A DNA stretch of 64,000 nt from positions 124,001 to 188,000 of the forward strand of contig NZ_JAOVZW010000010.1 in assembly GCF_026460885.1 (NCBI RefSeq), written 5' to 3'. The stretch is from Chryseobacterium formosum (GTDB lineage Bacteria > Bacteroidota > Bacteroidia > Flavobacteriales > Weeksellaceae). The position numbers and the translations under genes are program-made. This document shows, piece by piece, positions 42,758 through 51,172 of this stretch. Positions within the stretch are counted from its first letter, which is position 1. Each line of letters starts with the position of its first letter. The notes below the pieces were generated by a model, which had not been told where the DNA came from, ran no database searches, and saw only the letters and a program-made list of their open reading frames with translations.

Positions 42758-44887
42758 ATGAAAAAATTCATACTTACACTTACAGTTCTTGCTGCATTTC
42801 AAAATATCTCTGCACAGGAAATTACTTTAGATAAAATTTATTCAGGTTATTACCGTGGAAAAGGCATCGCTGGAATCACATCCATGAAAAACGGTGAAAA
42901 TTATCTGGTCATCGAGCAAGGCGGAATTGCAAAATATTCTTACAAAACTTCTCAGAAAGAAGGAAATTTAGTCGACGGAGATTTTGAGAGTTATGAATTT
43001 TCTGATGATGAGTCTAAAATTTTACTTTTAAAAGAGAGTCAGCCAATCTACAGACATTCTTTTTTAGGAAAATACGATATTAAAGATTTAAAATCAGGAA
43101 AAACAGTAAGTCTAAATGAAGGAAAAGCCGTTCAGGAACCAAGATTTTCTCCTGATGCCACCAAAATTTCTTTCATCGTTGATAACAATCTGTTTTATCA
43201 GGATTTAAACTCAGGAAAAATTACGCAGATTACGCAACACGGTGTAAAAAACAAAGTGTTGAATGGTTTGGCTGATTGGGTGTATGAAGAAGAATTTGGT
43301 CATGCAAGATTGTATGAATGGACGAAAAATTCAGCAGATATTTTATTTGTAAAACTAGTGGAGACTGATGTTCCGGAAATTTACATTCCTATTTATGGAA
43401 AATCGCTGTATCCAAGTGAAATGCGTTACAAATACCCAAAAGCTGGAGAAAAAAACTCTATTGCAACAGCGCACATTTATCATTTAGCAGATGGAAAAAA
43501 GACTAAAGTTAATTTAGATAGTTTTAAAAATTATTACATTCCGAATGTCATTCAGACCTCAAATCCGGATGAAATTGTTTTAATAACTTCACAAAGAACC
43601 CAAAATGCTTCTGATGTTTTAAAAGTTGACACAAAAACGGGTCAAGCAACAAAATTATTCACCGAAAGTGATGATAAATGGATCGATACAGACAATGTTA
43701 CTTTGGAATTTTTAGAAGATAACTCTTTCCTTTGGGCTTCTGAAAGAGACGGTTTCCGTCATTTATATTGGTATGACAAAGATGGAAAACTGAAAAAACA
43801 AGTAACAAAAGGAAATTGGGAAGTAACAGAATATTACGGTTACAATCCGAAGTCTAAAGAAATTTTCGTGCAGACTACAGAAAAAGGAAGCATCAATAAG
43901 GTGGTTTCAAAAATCAATATTCAGACTGGAAAATCTCAATTGATTTCAAATACAGATGGAAATAACTCTGCAAACTTCAGCAAGAATTACAATTATTTCA
44001 TAGAAACTTCTTCCACAGCTGCAAAACCTTACACTTTCGTATTAAAAGACGGTAATGGGAAACAGCTTAAAGAACTTCAGAATAACGATGATCAGCTTAA
44101 AAAATTACAATCTGATAATTTTTCAGTAAAAGAATTTATCACAATTCCGAATGCAGCAGGAGATCAAATGAATGCATGGATTATTAAACCTAAAAATTTC
44201 GACCCGAATAAGAAATATCCTTTATTTATGTATCAATATTCAGGTCCTGGTTCTCAACAGGTTGCGAATTCTTGGGATAACGGAAACGCACTTTGGTTTG
44301 AAATGTTGGCTCAGAAAGGTTACATCATTGCTTGTGTTGATGGTCGTGGAACTGGTTTTAAAGGTGCTAAATTTAAAAAAGTAACCTATAAAAACTTAGG
44401 GAAATATGAGATTGAAGATCAGATTACTGCTGCAAAATGGTTGGGTAATCAAAAATACATCGACAAAACAAGAATCGGAATTTTCGGATGGAGTTTTGGA
44501 GGTTACATGGCGAGTTTAGCAATGACAAAAGGTGCAGATGTTTTCAAAACAGGAATTGCCGTTGCACCAGTTACCAATTGGAGATATTATGATTCCGTTT
44601 ATACTGAAAGATTTTTGTTGACTCCACAGGAAAATCCGGCTGGTTATGATGAAAATTCACCGACAACTTATGCTAATTTGTTGAAAGGTAAATTTTTATT
44701 AATTCACGGAACTGCCGATGACAACGTACATTTTCAGAATTCTATGGAATTTTCTGAAGCTTTAATTCAAAACAAAAAACAGTTTGAATTTATGGCTTAT
44801 CCCGATAAAAACCACGGAATTTACGGCGGACAGACAAGACCTCAGCTATATCAAAAAATGACGGATTTTATTTTGGAAAACCTTTAA
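42758..44887 (+). CDS. Exported dipeptidyl peptidase IV (S9B prolyl oligopeptidase family)
   Basis: 709 residues with signal peptide MKKFILTLTVLAAFQNISAQ. The N-terminal eight-bladed propeller (about 40-460) includes WVYEEEFGHARLYEWT, the double-Glu motif that anchors the substrate N-terminus in DPP-IV. The C-terminal alpha/beta-hydrolase has the triad S579 (GWSFGGYMA), D654 (HGTADDNVH) and H686 (DKNHGIYG). Releases X-Pro/X-Ala dipeptides in the periplasm. Three peptide transporter genes follow shortly after, suggesting linked peptide use. Confidence 0.94.
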   Translation: MKKFILTLTVLAAFQNISAQEITLDKIYSGYYRGKGIAGITSMKNGENYLVIEQGGIAKYSYKTSQKEGNLVDGDFESYEFSDDESKILLLKESQPIYRHSFLGKYDIKDLKSGKTVSLNEGKAVQEPRFSPDATKISFIVDNNLFYQDLNSGKITQITQHGVKNKVLNGLADWVYEEEFGHARLYEWTKNSADILFVKLVETDVPEIYIPIYGKSLYPSEMRYKYPKAGEKNSIATAHIYHLADGKKTKVNLDSFKNYYIPNVIQTSNPDEIVLITSQRTQNASDVLKVDTKTGQATKLFTESDDKWIDTDNVTLEFLEDNSFLWASERDGFRHLYWYDKDGKLKKQVTKGNWEVTEYYGYNPKSKEIFVQTTEKGSINKVVSKINIQTGKSQLISNTDGNNSANFSKNYNYFIETSSTAAKPYTFVLKDGNGKQLKELQNNDDQLKKLQSDNFSVKEFITIPNAAGDQMNAWIIKPKNFDPNKKYPLFMYQYSGPGSQQVANSWDNGNALWFEMLAQKGYIIACVDGRGTGFKGAKFKKVTYKNLGKYEIEDQITAAKWLGNQKYIDKTRIGIFGWSFGGYMASLAMTKGADVFKTGIAVAPVTNWRYYDSVYTERFLLTPQENPAGYDENSPTTYANLLKGKFLLIHGTADDNVHFQNSMEFSEALIQNKKQFEFMAYPDKNHGIYGGQTRPQLYQKMTDFILENL

Positions 44888-44914
44888 AATTCATTCAAAT
44901 TAAATAATAAAAAA

Positions 44915-44948
44915 AATTCGGGTCTTCCATAAGATTCGGATTTTTTAT
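44915..44948 (+). terminator. Terminator after DPP-IV
   Basis: A 12-bp stem with three G-U pairs (AATTCGGGTCTT with AAGATTCGGATT), loop CCAT, followed by a T-run. Confidence 0.75.
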
Positions 44949-45247
44949 TTTCTATCTTTCCATTGCTCAGGATTTCTGGAAGTATGAAAAACTGAATATA
45001 TCTCAATTAAATTTTTCTCTTCATTGTAGAAATAGTGAATTCCATATGGGAATCTTTTAAGAAAAACAATTCTGTTATTGTCGTATTTCAAATCAAAAGC
45101 TAAAGGATTTTCTTTAATAAAAGTAATTTTCAAACGAAACTCTTTTATTAAATTATTCCATAGTTTCTGATTAATTTTCTTGTACCAATCATTGATTTCT
45201 TTCAGATCTCTTTTTACAAAATGGCTGTATATTAATTTAGTCACCAC
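44945..45247 (-). CDS. RelE/ParE-superfamily toxin
   Basis: 100 residues with the ParE/RelE pattern: an N-terminal VKRDLKEINDWYKKINQKLWNNLIKEF helical hairpin, then strands RIVFLKRFPYGIHYFYNEE and IEIYSVFHTSRNPEQW. Type II toxins of this family block gyrase or cleave mRNA on the ribosome; which applies here is not clear. It is encoded downstream of its antitoxin with an 11-base overlap, the usual order. Confidence 0.85.
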   Translation of the reverse strand: MVTKLIYSHFVKRDLKEINDWYKKINQKLWNNLIKEFRLKITFIKENPLAFDLKYDNNRIVFLKRFPYGIHYFYNEEKNLIEIYSVFHTSRNPEQWKDRK

Positions 45248-45482
45248 TTTCTAAACCCTTTAAATAATCATCCATTTCAGATTCAGAAATAAAACTTTGG
45301 GGATTATTTCGAGAATACTCCATTCTTTTTCTAACTTCATCTTTCTGCCATTCAGGAATTTCATATTGTTTTTCTTTCAAATATTTATATTTTAAAAAAT
45401 TAATAAAATCATTTACCTGATATAAAAATTCTTTTGGTAAAGTTTCTAAATTACTTTCAATATCTTTTATAGTGGTTTCCAT
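45237..45482 (-). CDS. Type II antitoxin
   Basis: 81 residues, small and charged: an N-terminal METTIKDIESNLETLPKEFLYQVNDFINFLKYK (DUF2281/VapB-like) and an acidic C-terminus ESEMDDYLKGLESGD that would wrap the toxin. First gene of the toxin-antitoxin pair; its stop overlaps the toxin start by 11 bases. Confidence 0.8.
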   Translation of the reverse strand: METTIKDIESNLETLPKEFLYQVNDFINFLKYKYLKEKQYEIPEWQKDEVRKRMEYSRNNPQSFISESEMDDYLKGLESGD

Positions 45483-45538
45483 TTTTCATCTTTTATTTAC
45501 TCAAAGTTAATAAAATTCAAATATTGTTTTTAAAATTT

Positions 45539-45546
45539 TATATTTG
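45539..45546 (+). promoter_or_regulatory. -7 box of first POT transporter gene
   Basis: TATATTTG, 22 bases before ATG 45569. The nearest TTG upstream is too close for standard -33 spacing. Confidence 0.45.
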
Positions 45547-45568
45547 TGAAATTGTAAAAATCTTATAC

Positions 45569-47236
45569 ATGAAAACCAAACATCCTAAAGGACTTCCCTA
45601 TCTATTTTTCACAGAAATGTGGGAACGTTTCGGCTATTATCTGATCCTCGGAATTTTCGTACTTTACATGATCGACAGTGAAAAAGGTGGACTTGCTTTT
45701 GATGATAAAAACGCCGATGATATTTTCGGGACATTTATCGCCTTAACATATTTGACTCCTTTCTTGGGTGGATTTTTAGCCGATAGAGTTTTAGGTTACA
45801 TCAAAGCGATTTACATCGGTGGATTTTTGATGGGATTAGGCTATCTCGGAGTCGGTTTTTTCAAAGAACTCCCTCTTTTTTACGCTTCTTTAGCTTTAAT
45901 TATTATCGGAAACGGATTTTTCAAACCAAGTATTTCTACACTTTTAGGGAATTTATACAACGAAGAACCTTACAAAGCCAATAAAGATGCAGGTTACAAT
46001 ATTTTCTATATGGGAATCAATATTGGGGCTTTTGTCTGCAACATTATCGCTGCCTTTATGAGAAATAAATACGGATGGGGACCTGCTTTCATGACTGCCG
46101 GAGTAGGAATGTTTGTTGGTCTTTTAGTTTTCACCATCGGAAAAAGACATATTATTCAGGCAAATATTTTAAAACCTGCACAGGAGGGTGACACTAAAAT
46201 ATCTGATGTTTTGGTAAAAGTATTTTTACCTGCTGTAATTTTCGGATTAATTGGATGGTTTTTACCAAGCTATATTTTCGGAAGCAACATTTTCGGAAGT
46301 AACAGTACCGATGCATTTATTTTTGCTTGTATTCCTGTGATTTACTTCTACGTGATGTTATATGTAAAAGCGAATACTGAGGATAAAAAACCAATCGGGG
46401 CTTTGCTTGCAATTTTTGCAGTAAGCTTAATGTTCTGGGCTGTTTTTAAACAAAATGGAACCGCTTTAACACGTTGGGCAAATTATTATACCGAAAGAAC
46501 TGTTCCCGCATCTGTAGAAAAGCCTTTGGAAGCAATTTATTTAGTTGATAAAAAAGATTATCAGGATAAAGAAGTTTCGGTTTACGACGACCAATACCAA
46601 ACGGTAAAAGATGCTTCCGGAAAGCCTCAAAAAGAACAAGGAAAAGATATTTATTTCAGAAATGTTTCTGAAATAGACAAAGCAAAACTGGAAGCAAACC
46701 CTACCGAAAAAGTTAATCTTTATAATACCGAATTATTTCAATCCATCAATCCGGGTTGGGTAATTTTATTGACTCCGGTTGTGGTTGCATTTTTCATGAT
46801 GCTTCGTAAAAAAGGGAAAGAACCGAGCACACCTTCAAAAATAGTTTTAGGATTATTCATTTCTGCATTATCATGTCTGGTAATGGTAGGAGCAGTTTAT
46901 GCCGGACAAAATGGATTAGTAAAAGTTTCGGCTTTATGGCTTGTTGCCGCTTATGGTGTGATTACAGTTGGTGAGCTTTGCCTTTCTCCGATGGGACTAT
47001 CTTTGGTTTCGAAACTTTCTCCACCAAGATTAACCGCATTAATGATGGGCGGATTCTTCCTTTCTACATCAATCGGGAACAAACTTTCAGGAGTTTTAGC
47101 AAGTTTCTGGTATGATTACGACAATAAAGCTAATTTCTTTATCGTGAATTTCGGCTTATTACTTTTAGCAACTTTATTGGGCTTATCGATATTGAAGAGA
47201 CTTAATAAAATTATGAAAGAGAAAGGAGTAAATTAA
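45569..47236 (+). CDS. POT/PTR2-family peptide:proton symporter, with a large extra loop
   Basis: 555 residues from ATG 45569 (MKTKHPKGLPYLFFTEMWERFGYYLILG). The longer upstream frame overlaps the promoter box. The family signature ExxERFxYY (proton coupling and peptide binding) is in TM1, followed by 12-14 predicted helices and the GELCLSPMGLSLVSKLSP motif. It carries a hydrophilic insertion of about 90 residues (about 300-395: TVPASVEKPLEAIYLVDKK through FRNVSEIDKAKLEANP) absent from the other two transporters here, probably a periplasmic module. First of three tandem paralogues. Confidence 0.92.
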   Translation: MKTKHPKGLPYLFFTEMWERFGYYLILGIFVLYMIDSEKGGLAFDDKNADDIFGTFIALTYLTPFLGGFLADRVLGYIKAIYIGGFLMGLGYLGVGFFKELPLFYASLALIIIGNGFFKPSISTLLGNLYNEEPYKANKDAGYNIFYMGINIGAFVCNIIAAFMRNKYGWGPAFMTAGVGMFVGLLVFTIGKRHIIQANILKPAQEGDTKISDVLVKVFLPAVIFGLIGWFLPSYIFGSNIFGSNSTDAFIFACIPVIYFYVMLYVKANTEDKKPIGALLAIFAVSLMFWAVFKQNGTALTRWANYYTERTVPASVEKPLEAIYLVDKKDYQDKEVSVYDDQYQTVKDASGKPQKEQGKDIYFRNVSEIDKAKLEANPTEKVNLYNTELFQSINPGWVILLTPVVVAFFMMLRKKGKEPSTPSKIVLGLFISALSCLVMVGAVYAGQNGLVKVSALWLVAAYGVITVGELCLSPMGLSLVSKLSPPRLTALMMGGFFLSTSIGNKLSGVLASFWYDYDNKANFFIVNFGLLLLATLLGLSILKRLNKIMKEKGVN

Positions 47237-47259
47237 TTTTACCGGAAAATATAAATACT

Positions 47260-47289
47260 AAGCTGCAGAATGATTCTGCAGCTTTTTTG
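47260..47289 (+). terminator. Terminator after first POT gene
   Basis: Perfect stem AAGCTGCAGAA / TTCTGCAGCTT with loop TGA followed by TTTTT. Confidence 0.9.
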
Positions 47290-47309
47290 TTTAAAATAAA
47301 ATTAAAACC

Positions 47310-47339
47310 TTGTCAAAAACACAAAAAAAACTATATTTG
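47310..47339 (+). promoter_or_regulatory. Promoter of second POT gene
   Basis: TTG (47310-47312) and TATATTTG (47332-47339) with a 19-base spacer; the -7 box ends 30 bases before the ATG. Confidence 0.75.
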
Positions 47340-47369
47340 TCAGTCTTAACAAAAATTTAACAACAAAAT

Positions 47370-48764
47370 ATGGATACAGTACAGAAGACAGGACATCCTA
47401 AAGGTTTGTACCTATTGTTCTTCACCGAAATGTGGGAGCGTTTTTCTTATTATGGAATGCGTGCAATTTTGATCCTTTATCTTACGAAAAAATTAATCGA
47501 AGGAGGATTAGGAATGGATGAGCAGAATGCCACTTTATTATATGGTTATTTCACAGGGCTTGTTTATTTTACACCACTTATCGGAGGCTGGCTTGCTGAT
47601 AAATTTTTAGGAAAACGTTTAGCCATTACAATTGGTGGTATTACCATGATGATTGGTCAGTTTGTTTTATTCGGAATGAATAACACGACAGGTCTTTATA
47701 TCGGTTTAGCATTACTTATTCTCGGAAATGGTTTCTTTAAGCCCAATATTTCAACTTTAGTGGGTGGTTTATATGCCGATGGCGACGACAGAAGAGATTC
47801 TGCGTTCTCGATTTTCTATATGGGAATCAACCTGGGAGCTTTATTGGCACCTTTTATTATTGGATATTTTACAGATAACCTTTTTGCAACAACCAATGCA
47901 GATGGTTCGGTAGCTTATGGTTACCGATACGGTTTCCTTGCGGCAGGAGTTGGAATGTTCTTAGGACAGGTTGTATTTAATGTTTTTGCTAAAAAGTATT
48001 TAGGAAATTTAGGTTTAAAACCTGTTAAAACAACAGGAATTGAAGATAAAGCTGCAACTGAAGGACAATCTATTAATCCGGTAACAGGACAACCATTAAC
48101 AAAACCTGAAGAAGGACAAAGAATTACAGTAATCTTTATTTTATTCTTATTTGCGGTATTCTTTTGGGCTGGTTTCGAACAGGCGGGATCATCTTTATCA
48201 TTATATACAGATAAATTTATTAATAGAACTGTTTTCGGATTTGAAATCCCAACATCTTGGTTTCAGTCGGTTAACCCAATTTTCATTGTAACATTAGCGC
48301 CATTATTTGCAATATTCTGGAGTTCTAAATTAGGAAGAAAACTTTCTACTCCTGTGAAAATGGGTGTTGGTATGATTATCTTAGGATTAGGTTTCTGGTT
48401 TATGCTTGGAGCTGTTGCAGAGCGTAATGCAAACGGAGACATCGCCGACATTGCTAACAAAGCAGGAATTATGTGGTTGATTATGACTTACTTGCTTCAC
48501 ACTATTGGTGAGCTTTGCCTTTCACCTGTAGGTCTATCTGTGGTTACAAAATTATCTCCACCAAAATTAGCGTCAATCTTGATGGCTGTTTGGATGTTGT
48601 CTTCATCAATCGCCAACTTTATCGGAGGATTCTTGGCTTCAATTGTAGAAACTTTAGGAGCTGGACAAGTTTTCACTTACATTTCAGGATTTGTAATCGT
48701 TTGTGGAGTTTTACTTCTATTACTAAGCAAATTCATCAGCAAAATGATGCATGGTGTAAAATAA
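47370..48764 (+). CDS. POT/PTR2-family peptide:proton symporter (second paralogue)
   Basis: 464 residues, the standard size. It begins MDTVQKTGHPKGLYLLFFTEMWERFSYYGMRAILILYLT with the canonical ExxERFxYYG motif in TM1. Other POT signatures include FKPNISTLVGGLY (PTR2 signature 2), FFWAGFEQAGSSLSLY in TM7 and GELCLSPVGLSVVTKLSPP in TM10-11. It imports di- and tripeptides with protons. It has its own promoter and terminator. Confidence 0.94.
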   Translation: MDTVQKTGHPKGLYLLFFTEMWERFSYYGMRAILILYLTKKLIEGGLGMDEQNATLLYGYFTGLVYFTPLIGGWLADKFLGKRLAITIGGITMMIGQFVLFGMNNTTGLYIGLALLILGNGFFKPNISTLVGGLYADGDDRRDSAFSIFYMGINLGALLAPFIIGYFTDNLFATTNADGSVAYGYRYGFLAAGVGMFLGQVVFNVFAKKYLGNLGLKPVKTTGIEDKAATEGQSINPVTGQPLTKPEEGQRITVIFILFLFAVFFWAGFEQAGSSLSLYTDKFINRTVFGFEIPTSWFQSVNPIFIVTLAPLFAIFWSSKLGRKLSTPVKMGVGMIILGLGFWFMLGAVAERNANGDIADIANKAGIMWLIMTYLLHTIGELCLSPVGLSVVTKLSPPKLASILMAVWMLSSSIANFIGGFLASIVETLGAGQVFTYISGFVIVCGVLLLLLSKFISKMMHGVK

Positions 48765-48787
48765 AAAGTATTTTCAAAATAATAATT

Positions 48788-48817
48788 AAACCTCTGATTT
48801 TTTCAGAGGTTTTTTTA
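48788..48817 (+). terminator. Terminator after second POT gene
   Basis: Stem AAACCTCTGA / TCAGAGGTTT, loop TTTTT, followed by TTTTT. Confidence 0.9.
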
Positions 48818-48896
48818 TAAATTCGTTCGGCAATAATTCTTAATCGCAAATAGTAAGAAATTATTGAGATTAATTCATTTTATACAACATTCAATT

Positions 48897-50375
48897 ATGA
48901 GCCTTACACTCGAGGAAATACAAAACTTTAAAGGAAAATATCCTAAACAATTATGGACGCTTTTTACTGTAGAAATGTGGGAAAGATTCTGCTTTTATGG
49001 TATGAGAGGGGTTCTTACCTTTTTTATGGTAGATCAGCTTTTACTAAAAGATGATGTTGCTAATCTTCAATATGGCGCTATTCAAGCTTTTGTATACGCT
49101 TTTACATTTATCGGGGGAATTTTCGCTGATAAAATTTTAGGCTTTAAAAAATCTTTATTCTTTGGTGGAATTGTCATGATTTTAGGTAATTTACTGATTG
49201 CTTTTTCTCCAAAAGAATTATTCTATTACGGCATTGCTTTTTCAATTATCGGAACAGGCTTTTTCAAACCAAATGTTTCCTCTATGGTTGGAGAATTGTA
49301 CGACGAAAAAGACCCTAGAAGAGACGCCGGTTACGGAATGTTCTATGCAGGAATTAATATTGGCGGACTTTTAGGAGGCGCTCTTTGTATTTATTTAGGA
49401 AAATACCACTCTTGGACGCTATGTTTTCTTGCAGCAGCCGTGGTAATGATTATAGGTTTAGTTACCTTTCTTTTCACAAAGAAAAACTTAGGCCCAATCG
49501 GTAATTCACCATTATTGAATATGGAATCCGGTAAAAGAAGAACCCGTGAAATTGGAGTTTATGCTCTTTCTCTTTTAAGTATCCCATTGATTTTCATCAT
49601 GGTGAAAAATACGGATTACACAGATTATTTCATGTACACAATAGGGACTATTGCCGTGGGATATTTTATTTATGAATTAATCAGACTAGAAATTTCAAGC
49701 CTTCAGAAAAAACTAGTTGCTGCATTTGCATTTATCTTTTTCTATTTCCTATTTAATGCAATTTATGAGCAAAGTGGCGGTTCATTATCATTATTTGCAA
49801 AAGATAATTTAGATCACAGCTTATTAGGTTTTAATATGGATCCGAATGTTGTAAATAATAGTTCAAATACACTTTTTGTTATTATTTTAAGTCCAATTAT
49901 CGGTTTACTTTGGCTTTGGCTGGCAAAGAAAAAATTAGAACCAAACACACTAATTAAATTCGGAATCGGATTTTTATTCCTTTCTGCATCGTTTTATATC
50001 TTTTATTACACTAAATTTTTCGCAAATGTAGATGGAATAACATCTTTAAATGTCTTTGCATTTGCTTATTTTATTACTACGATTGGTGAACTTTGTTTAG
50101 GACCTATCGGAATGTCAATTATTACCAAATTATCACCAAAAAGATTATTCGGAATGATGATGGGACTTTGGTTTTTGGCAAGTGCATTCGGACAGTTAGC
50201 TGCCGGAAAATTGGGCGCTGAAATCTCAAAATCAAATACCGGAAACGATTTAGTATCTAAATTACAATCTTACACAGATGGTTATTATCAATTGGCAATC
50301 TATGCATTAATTGCTGGTGTGGTACTAATTTTGATATCTCCGTTGGTGAAAAAGTTAATGCAGGAAGTAAAATAA
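48897..50375 (+). CDS. POT/PTR2-family peptide:proton symporter (third paralogue)
   Basis: 492 residues from ATG 48897 (MSLTLEEIQNFKGKYPKQLWTLFTVEMWERFCFYGMRGVL). The ExxERFxxYG motif has F in place of the first Tyr (ERFCFYG). Also present are FFKPNVSSMVGELYDEKDPRRDAGYGMFYAGIN and GELCLGPIGMSIITKLSPKRLFGMMMGLW. It is more diverged from the first two genes and may differ in peptide preference. The thioredoxin-like gene follows 32 bases downstream. Confidence 0.93.
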   Translation: MSLTLEEIQNFKGKYPKQLWTLFTVEMWERFCFYGMRGVLTFFMVDQLLLKDDVANLQYGAIQAFVYAFTFIGGIFADKILGFKKSLFFGGIVMILGNLLIAFSPKELFYYGIAFSIIGTGFFKPNVSSMVGELYDEKDPRRDAGYGMFYAGINIGGLLGGALCIYLGKYHSWTLCFLAAAVVMIIGLVTFLFTKKNLGPIGNSPLLNMESGKRRTREIGVYALSLLSIPLIFIMVKNTDYTDYFMYTIGTIAVGYFIYELIRLEISSLQKKLVAAFAFIFFYFLFNAIYEQSGGSLSLFAKDNLDHSLLGFNMDPNVVNNSSNTLFVIILSPIIGLLWLWLAKKKLEPNTLIKFGIGFLFLSASFYIFYYTKFFANVDGITSLNVFAFAYFITTIGELCLGPIGMSIITKLSPKRLFGMMMGLWFLASAFGQLAAGKLGAEISKSNTGNDLVSKLQSYTDGYYQLAIYALIAGVVLILISPLVKKLMQEVK

Positions 50376-50407
50376 TACTTCCTGATTATTCCATTCAAAT
50401 ATCAGTC

Positions 50408-50941
50408 ATGAAAAAAATAATAAGCATCATTTGTTTTTTTTTAATCAGTTTAAATTTTGCTCAGGTAAAATGGATGACCATTGAAGAAGCACTTGAAGCT
50501 CAAAAAACTCAACCAAAAAAAATACTCATCGATTTTTATGCAGATTGGTGTGGACCATGTAAAATCATGGACAAAAAAACGTATGGTCACGCTGTGATTT
50601 CAGAATTTTTAAATGAAAATTATTATCCTGTAAAATTTGATGCAGAAGATAAAAGAACGTTTGAAATTTTCGGAAGAAAGTTCTCCAACGAAAATACATC
50701 ACATAAAAGAGGAAAAAACTCTTTACACGAATTCACTCAATTCATGAATGTAAATGCAGTTCCTACAACAGTTTTCTTGGATGAAACAGGTCGTCCCATT
50801 ACGATGTTGCAAGGCGAATTGTCGGCTAAAGAACTTGAGCCTTATTTGGTTTTTATCTCAAACGATTTGCACAAAAAATTTAAGTCTCGAGAAGATTGGG
50901 AAGATTATCAGAAAAAATTTAAGTCTAAAATAAAAGAGTAG
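50408..50941 (+). CDS. Exported thioredoxin-fold protein
   Basis: 177 residues with signal peptide MKKIISIICFFLISLNFAQ. The thioredoxin fold has the active site FYADWCGPCKIMDKKTYG (CGPC, residues about 55-58) and the cis-Pro segment NVNAVPTTVFLD. Members of this thioredoxin_7-like group reduce or isomerise disulfides in the periplasm. The C-terminus is lysine-rich. It is probably co-transcribed with the third POT gene. Confidence 0.88.
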   Translation: MKKIISIICFFLISLNFAQVKWMTIEEALEAQKTQPKKILIDFYADWCGPCKIMDKKTYGHAVISEFLNENYYPVKFDAEDKRTFEIFGRKFSNENTSHKRGKNSLHEFTQFMNVNAVPTTVFLDETGRPITMLQGELSAKELEPYLVFISNDLHKKFKSREDWEDYQKKFKSKIKE

Positions 50942-50970
50942 TTTACTAACGGCTTTTGGCTTTATAATGC

Positions 50971-51019
50971 CACGAATAAACGAATACACTTCACAAGAAA
51001 TTTCATTCGTTTATTCGTG
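50971..51019. repeat. Perfect 15-bp inverted repeat with 19-base loop
   Basis: CACGAATAAACGAAT (50971-50985) and ATTCGTTTATTCGTG (51005-51019). The stretch 50942-51100 otherwise holds no gene. A weaker CACGAA/TTCGTG palindrome recurs at 51142-51155. Confidence 0.6.
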
Positions 51020-51104
51020 CCAAATTAATTAGTATTTATCTTTATTTAATTTATAAAATCTGCTACATCCGCACAATTTGCGAGAGCAAAAACCAAATAC
51101 AAGG

Positions 51105-51129
51105 GCTTTCAAATCTGAAAGCTTTTTTT
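51105..51129 (+). terminator. Terminator of the POT3-thioredoxin transcript
   Basis: Stem GCTTTCA / TGAAAGC with loop AATC followed by TTTTTTT. Confidence 0.88.
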
Positions 51130-51172
51130 ATTGCTGAAATTTCACGAAATTCGTGTTTCAAAAATTTAAATT

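Noticed and set aside
48515..48820. 101-codon frame overlapping the end of the second POT gene
   Set aside because: Alternate-frame shadow of the transporter that continues through its terminator.
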